This document shows positions 8,619 through 16,552 of a stretch of DNA of 16,552 nucleotides, piece after piece (the first letter of the stretch is position 1; each line of letters opens with the position of its first letter). This stretch comes from Ochromonadaceae sp. CCMP2298 (Eukaryota; Sar; Synurophyceae; Ochromonadales; Ochromonadaceae), in the NCBI GenBank assembly GCA_026770595.1, contig MU634062.1:1-16552 (forward strand). Reading direction: 5' to 3'. The notes beneath the pieces are model-generated. The model did no database searches and was not told the DNA's origin. It saw only the letters and a list, made by a program, of their open reading frames with translations. Made by a program: the position numbers and the translations under genes.

Positions 8619-11600
8619 CTATTTGCCGCTGACTGCAAACGCTATGTCGCGCATGATGTACGCGACTGCTACTGCCCCCAGGCCCTGCAGGTACCGGTAG
8701 GGGCTCTGCGGCACGTAGGCCAGGGCCAGCCACACAACTGCCAGCAGCGCCAGCACAGGCAGCGTGTCGGCACTCCAGTCCGCCAGGTCCGCAGCGCAGA
8801 AAGAGTGCACGTGCGTGGAGCGCTCTGGCGGCAGGTGCTTGCCCCCGCACTTGCGGCAGCGACACCAGCCGCACCACTCTGCCTGTCCCTGCAGCGAGAA
8901 GTCCTTGGCGCAGGCGCAGGAGGCCACTCGGTAGGTGGAGCCCATCACCACGCCCTTAGCTACCGCAACCAGCTGCGAGGGAGGGGGGGAGGAAGGAAGA
9001 GGGGGAGGGACGGAGGGAGGGTAGGAGATGGGGGTCGGATAGGGAAATAGTTAGTAAGTGTTGCACGGGGGGGCGTATCGAGAGAGGGACCCACCTCGCC
9101 CGACTGGTCCTCCGGGATCTCCTCGTAGACTGCGAACTTGCCCCCGTCCTCGTGCGTGCAGGCCGCATCTGAGGCGGTGCTGCTCTCTGCGCGGCTGCTC
9201 GGGCTCTGCGGCTCGCTGTCTCCAAACACGTCACTGTAGGCTTTCAGGGAGTGCGGGCCCATGAGCTCCAGCAGCCACCGCAGGGGCGCCACATCGGCCA
9301 GCAGAGACCTGAGGAGGGGGTGGGCGAAGGGAGAGAGGGGGTCAATGAGGTGCGGAGAGAAAGCGTAGAGCCTACAGCACACGGTTCAAGATAGCAAACA
9401 AGCGATCGCATTAGGGGGCACAATCATCGACAAAGGGCGCAGGGGGTCAGGTGGCAGTGGGCAGGAGGCAGTGGTTGGTACCTGGGTCTCCTACAGGCCC
9501 ACAGGTGCGCCGCAACGAATCCGAGCCCCACAGCCTGCCCCGTCAGGTCACCCAGCAGCAGTGTATACAGAGGCGCCGCTGCGTGGAAGGGGGAGGGCGC
9601 ACTGAAGAGCAGGCGCAGGCAGCAGGCGAACCCGGGGAAGGCGAGGACGGGCACGGGCAGGTAGGCCAGGCTCAGCTCTGTGTGGTAGCAGTGCTGCTCG
9701 GGCTGCGCCTGGCTGAACGGGGGCGCCACCACCGCCGCCAGAAGGCCCACCGCCGCAAGCAGATAGGCGGTCACTAGCGCAGCGCTGAGTGCGTACAGAG
9801 GCCACCCCAGCACCGCTCCGTCGCCCAGCAGCCGCTCCCGCGAGCTCAGGCAGACAGCCGCCAGCACTGCCATCACCGCGCAGGGCGCCATCGCCCTCTG
9901 CATGGCGGCCTCGCAGTACACGTAGAAGGGAAGCCGCGCGCGCGCTGCCTTTTGCGCGCTTTTGGCAGCCCACCGCACCGCACGGCGCACCGGCTGGCAC
10001 CACACAGTCGCCCGCACAGCCACCCGCCCTGCCCAGTAGACGCCCCGCGCCACCGCCCGCACGGCCTGCAGCAGCGCGAGCAGCACCAGGCGCAGCGCTA
10101 TGGCGAGCAGGTATGCCTCGAGCCAGTAGAGCCAGTCCAGGAAGGGGGCTGCGCTCAGGGCGCCCGTAACGGAGTCTAGTACTAAGCGCGCCACCACGGC
10201 CAGCACGCAGGCCTGCAGCACGAGCGAGAATGTGTGCGGCACCAGCTGGGCAGGCAGCAGAGGCTGCAGCACGCTGAACAGGTAGGGGCCCAGCACAGGC
10301 AGGCCAAGGTGCTGCCAGGGCAGAGAGAGCGCCCAGCTGCTGGACAGAGACACGCCCTGCACACCCGCACCCTGCCCCGCACCCTGCCCACACAGCAAGG
10401 CGTTGCCGGACAGCAAGGCCAGCAGCGGCGCGGTGAGCGCGAGGCAGCAAAGGGCCAGGTAGGCGGCAGGCACGCGCATCAGGAAGAGGCTCAGGAACTG
10501 CAGGGGCGACGCCTGCACCCACCCCCAGGGCAGGAGCGAGCCCACCAGTTCTGCCTCCGCCTGCGCGCCCTGCTCCCAGCTCATGCGTGACTTGGGGGCG
10601 GGGGGGGCGGAGTCAAAGACGTCTGTGCTGTTGCCACTCTTGGGCGGGTTGGGCATGTGCAGCATGGGGAACACCTCGCCCCAGCGCACCTCCGAGCGCG
10701 GCGGCAGTGCTATCAGCCTCTTCATGCCGACAGCCACCACACCCAGCAGGTCTCTGCACCACACTGCCGCTGCATGGTCCACAGGGAAGCCCACACCCTT
10801 CAGCTGGCTGCTGCGCAGAGACACGTACTGCAGACCCGCACGACCGCTGTCACTTCCCTTGCTGCCCTTGCTACTTCGGTCCTCGCTGATGCTGACGCTG
10901 CTGCTGACGCTGCTACTATTGCTAACGGTACTATTCAACACGTCATCGCTGGGCGCAGTGGTGTTGGCCCCGGTCAGCAGGCCGAGCAGGGGGCTCAGCA
11001 GGTACTTCGACAGCCCGCTCATTATCCCGAAGCCATCGCTGCTGCTACTGTTGGCAGAGCCACTGACCAGCTGGGGAAAGCTCCTCTGCGGGGGGAACAC
11101 AGAGCGCAGGTCGGTCAGCTCGGCCGCCACGTGCAGGTCCGCCGCGCCACCGGTCACGCTCACGAGGCGCAGCCCGGCCAGGCAGCCCCCACAGCCCCAG
11201 GCCACGCCCACGCCCGCAGGTCCGGATGCCGCCTTGCAACTGGCTGCGAGCAGGGACTCGTTCCCAGATTGTGCCATGGCGTATGCGCGGTTGACCGTGC
11301 GGTATACTGTGGACAGAGAGGCGTCCGGAGCGAAAGGGGGTGCGGTGTTGGGGGAGCCGAGCTGCATCAGGTCGCGCACCAGGCAGGAGGGGTGGTTGTC
11401 CAGCAGCAGCGCCGCCCGCGCCACCAGCCCGCCCACCGAGTGTCCCACCAGCAGCACCTTTGCGCTGCCCTCCCCCAAGCCCACCCCGTTGCCCTGGTAT
11501 AGCTCTAGTATCTTGCTCAGCGCCTCGTTCAGCACAAAGGCCTGCGAGAGTAACTCCCCGCCGTGCAGCGCGGAGAGCGAGTGCAGGCCTCTGGCGTGCA

Positions 11601-12068
11601 GGGCGAAGTGCTGGAAGAGCCCCTCCTGGTCGTGCATGCGCGAGGCCAGCGAGCGACCCTGGCTGGCACTGCAGGGAGTGGCAGGTGAGGGTGATAGAGA
11701 AGGTGGTTAGGTCGGCGGTGAGGACAATGGGGCATTAGCAATGCATTCGCCCAGTCAGGCATGCAAGGATTCTCTCCAACTAGTCCCTGTCCCTGCTCCT
11801 GTCCCTATGTCTCTCACCTGCCCATGTGTCCTGGGATGAAGAGCACCGGCTGTGCGTTGAGCTTTTTGGAGTTGGGGTGCGTCACCTTCCACAGCGTGTA
11901 GGGACAGTCGGGGCCGCAGAGGGGCACCTCAGATCGCTCCCTGCTGGAGTAGGTCATCTCACACTTGTTGCCCTTCAGCACTGCAGAGCGCGCTGCTATG
12001 CCCATCCACAGGAACCCGACCGCGGCAGCGATTAGCGCTGCCAGCGCCACCCAGTCCCCGTTCTTCAT
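8619..12068 (-). CDS. PGAP1: PGAP1/Bst1-type GPI inositol-deacylase
   Basis: The exons on the minus strand are 12068-11818, 11668-9482, 9308-9095 and 8972-8619, with matching phases, giving 1001 aa. The family removes the inositol-linked acyl chain from GPI anchors in the ER membrane, which promotes export of GPI-anchored proteins. There is an N-terminal membrane segment at about 4-25, then PVLFIPGHMGSASQGRSLAS, which spans intron 1 and matches the family's PVLFLPGNAGSYKQVRS. The alpha/beta-hydrolase elements are complete: nucleophile S161 in GHSVGG; probable acid D261 in VTGGAADLHV, where the family has a GG..D motif; and H382 in VDHAAAVWC, the family's DH...WC motif. Multiple hydrophobic segments follow from about 470 to 810. 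Exon 3 (814-884) is acidic and polar. Exon 4 carries a cysteine cluster (C903, C905, C918, C921, C923, C926) and ends in two hydrophobic segments. A Ser-rich insert at about 285-360 separates the acid from the histidine. Confidence 0.92.
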
Positions 12069-12654
12069 GCTTCCGCCAAAGTGCGAGATCAGAAGCAGAG
12101 GGGCAGAGGTGGGGCGACCTCCTTGTGATGGTCACTTGCAGTCAACTGCGCAGGTGTCCGATGAACTGAGGCTCGCTTCTTGCGTCGATGGGTGCGCAAG
12201 GCCGGGTTGATCGGATGCTCGGGGTGTGGGCACGGAAGGAACTGATGAACACAGACTGATGAAACAGTGAAAGGAGGCCAAACAGCCAAAGGATCATCCC
12301 TTTCTGCTGGCATTGCCACACAGCCAACTAAAATGACTGCATTTTGATGACTATGGCGGGGCTTTATTAATAAGTTACGCCGACCGTTACGCCACCCTAC
12401 TTTTCCAGGCTTTCCGACGGTGTTGTGTCTCTATCAGTCTGCTTGTCTTGGCTCCGGAGGCATTCATTCCCTGAGGCGAGTGTGAGCCCCTGTGACGGTT
12501 CGCTACTCCTCGCTCGCGTCGACAGCCTCGTCGGCGAGCAGAATCGGTAGAATCGGCAGGGTGCGTAGCCTGTCCGCCTCGAGGGCCTGCTGAGATGGGC
12601 CTGTCTCCCCACATGGGCTACCGGTAGCAGAGCAGAAGCAGAAGCACAGGAGTC
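12069..12654. promoter_or_regulatory. Divergent intergenic region between PGAP1-like and GYF/LRR genes
   Basis: This 586-bp spacer should hold both promoters. It contains small direct repeats, GTTACGCC twice at about 12374-12393 and AGAATCGG twice at about 12540-12556, and an AT-rich patch TTTATTAATAA near 12362. It also carries CTCTATCAGTCTGC (12429-12442), which occurs identically in the other divergent spacer at 546-559. I see no protein-like reading frame. Confidence 0.5.
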
Positions 12655-15600
12655 ATGTTTCCGCGCGTGAATCTGTCAGAGTTGACGGACCACGTGGTGA
12701 ATGCGCACTATGGGAAGGAGGGCGCTGACGCTAGCGCCCTTGCTGCCTCCTTGGAGAAGGAGAAGGCCTACCAGGTGCCTGGCATGAAGGGAGCACCCGC
12801 AGTGCACGCAGACCAGCCAGACGCCATCTTCCCCGCCATCCCGCCCCCTGTGCACGTCAACAACAAGACACCTGGTGATCCAGATGCGGTGGACAGGTGG
12901 TACGTGGTGCTGGAGAGCGGCACAGCGGGGCCCTTCAATGTGCCCAAGCTGCGGCAGATGTACCGCTCCGGGGCCGTGGACAACACCACCCTCTTCTGGT
13001 GCGAGGGTGAGCTCGCCTGGAAGCAGCTGCAGTACCAGCTCTTCCTCAGGCCCAAGCTGCTGACGCTGCCCGCGCTGCCTGTCAATGTGGGTGCGCTGGA
13101 CAAACTGTACACCTCCTCCACGCAGGCAACGGTCTACGAGTCGCAGGGGGTGGCAGCAGACGTGCGGCAGACAGAGCCCCTGACTGGATTCGACATTGGC
13201 CAGTCCTGCTTTCGCTGCGGCTCCATGGCAGTAGTCCACATCCCCACCCTGCCCGGCCCTGCGCCTGACCTGTTCAAGAACAGAGAGGAGGGCGGGGTCA
13301 CGGAGCACACCTCCGAGGTTTTGCCAGGCTTCCTCTGGGTGGGCAACTCCGCCGCAGCCAAGCAGCGCTCCATCTACACCCTGAAGATCACCCTGCTGGT
13401 AAACCTCACGGGCAATATGAAGAACCCCGAGGCGCAGCCGCCTGCCTACCGCTGCCGCCAGATGGAGCTGAGAGACACGCCCAGAAAACCATTCAACGCA
13501 AGAGACATGAACGAGCTGCTCTGCTCTCTGGAGAAGATCTACGACTGGGTGGAGGCGCACAGACTCACACCCGAGCTGGCCTCCAAGTCCGACCCCACCT
13601 TGAAGGAGTACCGCGGGCCCACAGATAAGCTAGGCCTGCCGATCAAGACAGCGGACCTCAAGGTATTCCGCAGGCCTAAGGACGGGGAGAAACCAGTCTT
13701 CGAGCCGCGCGTACTGCTCTGGTCGCGCGTGGGCACCGACCGGCCCTGCGTGGTGGCGGCAGCCTATTTGGTGAAGCACTATCGTATCCCGGTCCCGCAC
13801 GCACTGCACCTCGTCAAGGCCGCCCGACCCACCGCTGCGGTGTCCTCTGCCTACCATGAGGTGCTACAGGCCTGGTCGAGGCGCTACACGCTGGGCATGC
13901 TGCTGTGCCTGGACTGCAAGGAGAACTTCGACCAACTGCACGAGAAGGGGGGACCGGAGGAGGAGACGGAGCAGGAGAAGGAGGGGGGTGGGGGTGACTT
14001 CGACCTGAGTGACGACGAGGAGGAACAGATTGGGGACGGAGAGGGCACGCTGATCGGCTCAAAAACAGGAAAGGGCGGGTTTGGTGCCAAGACGGGGAAG
14101 CGCGCGCAATCCGCACCGCAGGATGAGCAGAAGGAGGAGCAGCAGACGCCGCTAGACGGACTCATCGACTCGGCCAAGCCTGCGCAGGAAGACGACGCAT
14201 CCTCCGCTCCCTCCGCTCCCTCTGCCCCCTCTGCCTCCTCCCGTCAGGACTCCCGCCTCACCCTGCCACAGCTGGAGGAGGCCTATGCAGGGTTTGTGGA
14301 GTTTTTGAGTGTGAATATGGGCTTCATGCTCAAGGCCAGCGAGAACGCGCACGAGGCGACTGTACTGGCCAACCCAGACCTCTACCTGCGCCGCGTGCAA
14401 TCCGCCATCGTGGCGCCTGGGCGCGGCCTGCCCGCCTTCCAGTGGGGCGCCCTGCTGGACCTGGAGTTGTCAGGCAGGCACCTGAGCGACAAGACCATGG
14501 CGGTGCTCTTCCAGGGCCTGGGTGCAGACCGACTCATACGCCGCGTGAGGAGTCTGAAGCTGGCCAGCAACCTGATAAAAGACCTGGCTCTGAAGGCTCT
14601 GCTGATCGCCTACTTCCCTAACGTGCACATGGCGGACGACAGCTGCCGGTTCGACGAGTACATGCTGGTGTCCGAGATGGACCCAGATATCGACCTGATG
14701 GTGCTGGATCTGTCCAACAACAGGTAACGCACTTCACAAGCACACGAGCGCGCACACAACTACCGACACGCACACACACTCCCATGCACATGCACATGCG
14801 CATGCACACACAGTACCTAAACCTCTCCCTCCCCCCCGCAGGATCGACGAGTTCGGCGTGCCCTACCTGATGGACCTGCTGCGCATGTGCTGCTCCCTGA
14901 TGACCTTCAGCGTGGCCTCAAACAACCTCGACGAGTTCCTCTGCGCAGAACTGGTGCGCTGCCTGGCCCGCCCCAAGGAGGACTTCGAGGAGGACGTGGA
15001 GTCCACCTACGCGGTGAGCTACGGATACGCAGGGGCCAAGTTGGACCTCAAGGTGCACAACTCCTCCATCACGGATGCCAACTTCGGACACAATGTGTTT
15101 GGACAGGCGGCGGCTGACGAGCTCACAAACATGCTGAAGAACAACGCCGTGCTGCGGTCACTGTCCCTGGAGCACTCACCAGCCATCGAGCCCTCGATGT
15201 GGAAACCCATCCTCACCGCACTGCGCCTCTACAACTCCGTACTGGAGGAGCTCGTTCTGTCAGACAACCGGCTGTCCGTCAAGACCGCGCAGTACATAGG
15301 CCGCGTCTTCGAGAGCAAGGACACGCAGGTGAACAAGCTGATTTTGTCCAACTGCGGGCTGAGCCACAAGCACATGACCGCTCTGTGCGACCCCCTGGCC
15401 CAGAGCAGCACGCTCACCTACCTGGACATCAGCAACAACAAGATCGGAGACAAGGGGTGCGAGTTCCTGGCACTGGTGGTGGGGCAGGGGGACGAGAGCA
15501 AGGGACCCCCTCTGCACACGCTCGACTTCTCTGGGTGCAGCTTCGGTAGCGCGGGCTGCGCAGAGCTGCTGGAGGCAGTAGCCACACGCAAGCTGCTGCC

Positions 15601-16207
15601 GCGCCTGGACCTGTCCAGCAATGGCTTCGGGGCAGAGAACAGCGCAGGCGTGAAGGCTCTGCTACAGTGCCGAGTCACGGACCTGCGTCTGCACTGCTGC
15701 GGCCTGCGATCTGGCACCGCCTCCGCCATCTTCACCGCGCTGGCGCAGCAGGGGACGCAGTGCTTGCTAGCTAGCAGCGTGCGCTCCCTGGGCCTGTCTG
15801 GCAACGAGATATCGGATTCTGCAGCAGAGGCGCTCTGCCTGCTGCTGATGCACAACCGCGTCCTGGAGCTGCTGGATCTCGGCTTCAACGAGCTCACCGA
15901 CCAGAAGCAGCCGCTCTTCCTGCAGGCTACTCGGATCACCTCCACCTCTGCGGATTTCAAGAAGGTGCTGGGTCTGACCGTGAGCCTACAGGGCAACAAG
16001 TGCGACCCCTATATGCTGGACACTCCAGGCATGTCTCGCGCCAAGGCCAATCTGCTCTTTGGGCTGCGGCCGGGCGAGACGGACGCAGCGCACAGGGGCT
16101 TCTCACACGTGACCTCGTACAGCAGGGCGCACTTCCTGGCCCGCAAGCAGCTGGACGAGTACTACCAGCAGAGCCTGCCCTCCATGGAGCTCAATCACAT
16201 CACATAG
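12655..16207 (+). CDS. GYF domain + dual-specificity-phosphatase-like (inactive) + leucine-rich-repeat protein
   Basis: The exons are 12655-14723 and 14842-16207 (intron 14724-14841, splitting an AGG codon), giving 1144 aa. A GYF_2-like domain spans about 80-125 (DRWYVV, GPF at 92-94, W115, W122); such domains bind proline-rich peptides. A dual-specificity phosphatase fold follows at about 217-410, from VLPGFLWVGN to the helices after the P-loop. Its active-site loop reads LLWSRVGTDRP instead of the consensus HCxxGxxR: the His is W356 and the nucleophile Cys is S357, while R363 and a candidate acid D274 remain. It is therefore probably a pseudophosphatase. CxxC pairs flank it (C185/C188 and C418/C421). 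An acidic Gly/Glu linker (about 435-470) and a Ser/Ala/Pro linker lead to RNase-inhibitor-type LRRs at about 596-1075 (for example LDLSNNRI and YLDISNNKIGDKG). The role is unknown; the architecture suggests a protein-interaction scaffold. An in-frame TAG at 12625-12627 limits the start. Confidence 0.88.
14724..14841 (+). other. Intron in the LRR-coding region, with alternating CA/GCATGC tract
   Basis: The donor is CAG|GTAACG and the acceptor is CCCCCGCAG|GAT. The middle (about 14738-14813) is largely alternating purine/pyrimidine, with CACACA runs and CATGCACATGCGCATGCA-type sequence. The intron interrupts one repeat right after LDLSNNR, and splicing restores NNRIDEFG. Confidence 0.85.
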
Positions 16208-16295
16208 AGCCCCCCCCCCTGTATCAAATACTACATATGTAACTCATAAAACTATAAAGAAAGAACTGTATTCAATACTTTGCTTTTGCATTCGC
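16208..16295. other. Convergent 3' spacer between LRR gene and aldo/keto reductase
   Basis: Only 88 bp separate the two convergent stop codons. A run of Cs follows the LRR-gene stop, then AT-rich sequence with CATAAAACTATAAAG, which could serve as a weak poly(A) region. The 3' UTRs probably overlap. Confidence 0.55.
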
Positions 16296-16485
16296 TTACA
16301 GCATCGCGTCGATCACTGCGAAATCCTCTGGCTCCAGGTCCCTGACTAGCGACTGCAGGTCCTGCTGCATGTGCTCCGCAGAGCTCGTGCCTGTCAGCGG
16401 CGTGATGCCCAGTGCGCGCACGTACATGAAGAATATGGCTTCACGGGTTGTGAGGTACTTTTTTGCTAGCCGCCCCACCTCGGGA
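16296..16485 (-). CDS. Aldo/keto reductase, C-terminal exon (partial)
   Basis: This is the terminal exon of a gene read leftward, encoding about 62 residues after a split codon. The sequence runs PEVGRLAKKYLTTREAIFF, then YVRALGITPLTGTSSAEHM, then a helix ending IDAML. This matches the last alpha/beta unit of aldo/keto reductases, where the consensus ...GI.VIPGSS.PEHI.EN binds the NADP(H) phosphate end. The family reduces carbonyls using NADPH on a TIM barrel. The catalytic Asp-Tyr-Lys-His residues lie upstream, outside the window, so activity and substrate cannot be judged. The exon begins at a CTGCAG|TCC acceptor, with its AG at 16487-16486. The GTG at 16478 is internal to the exon and is not a start. 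Confidence 0.78.
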
Positions 16486-16552
16486 CTGCAGGCGCAGGGC
16501 GTAGAGAAAGTGAGTGTGGGGGGGAGGGGGGAAGGGGGAAGGAGGGAAGGGG
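16486..16552 (-). other. Intron of the aldo/keto reductase gene, running off the right edge
   Basis: On the minus strand this is a strong C/T-rich tract (the plus strand shows G/A runs) leading to CTGCAG at the exon boundary, as at other acceptors in the window. The donor lies beyond position 16552. Confidence 0.7.

Noticed and set aside
9548-10522. 324-residue minus-strand frame inside PGAP1 exon 2
   Set aside because: It is an alternative frame of the same strand, dominated by Ala/Gly/Pro/Arg, and explained by the high GC of the real exon.
10583-11710. Long plus-strand frames over the PGAP1-like gene (10583-11710, 10657-11502)
   Set aside because: Both lie opposite the hydrolase and membrane-coding exon with its GHSVGG and VDH motifs. 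Their translations are low-complexity Pro/Arg/Ser/Gln sequence.
12676-13560. 294-residue minus-strand frame opposite the GYF/phosphatase region
   Set aside because: It is the antisense of a clear GYF and DSP-like coding sequence and has no family features.
1-16552. Mobile element, CRISPR array, viral insertion or biosynthetic cluster
   Set aside because: No transposase, reverse transcriptase, integrase, regularly spaced repeat array or pathway-type gene set is visible. The capping enzyme is the only gene with virus-like architecture, and it contains a typical host-style intron.

Overview
The window is nuclear DNA from an intron-bearing eukaryote, most likely a compact-genome microalga or other protist. 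The evidence is short introns (about 60-175 bp) with GT donors and C-rich tracts before the acceptor, GC-rich coding sequence, and typically eukaryotic proteins: complex I NDUFA8, an mRNA capping enzyme, membralin, PGAP1, and a GYF/phosphatase-like/LRR protein. I see no prokaryotic operon, plasmid, phage, CRISPR array, rRNA or tRNA. The exact lineage cannot be fixed by eye. A stramenopile-like or related alga fits, but this is inference.

Layout, left to right: (1) the 5' exon of an NDUFA8-like complex I subunit on the minus strand, whose intron runs off the left edge; (2) after a divergent spacer, a two-exon mRNA capping enzyme (+, 725 aa) that joins a Cet1-type tunnel RNA triphosphatase to a complete guanylyltransferase; (3) an AT-rich, gene-free stretch of about 1.1 kb; (4) a three-exon membralin (+, 620 aa); (5) a six-exon gene of unknown function (+, 514 aa); (6) a four-exon PGAP1-type GPI inositol-deacylase (-, 1001 aa); (7) after a second divergent spacer, a two-exon 1144-aa protein (+) with GYF, dual-specificity-phosphatase-like and leucine-rich-repeat regions; (8) the terminal exon of an aldo/keto reductase (-), whose intron runs off the right edge.

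The genes do not form one pathway. Membralin and PGAP1 both act in the ER membrane (protein quality control and GPI-anchor remodelling), but they are separate transcription units. Genes are closely packed: convergent neighbours end 94 and 88 bp apart, and divergent pairs share spacers of about 0.5-0.6 kb.

The most notable items are the cis-fused tunnel-type capping enzyme, the GYF + catalytically dead phosphatase + LRR protein with CxxC pairs on both sides of the phosphatase fold, and the unrecognised six-exon gene. All splice models come from GT/AG signals, reading-frame continuity and family alignment from memory. No transcript data or database search was available.
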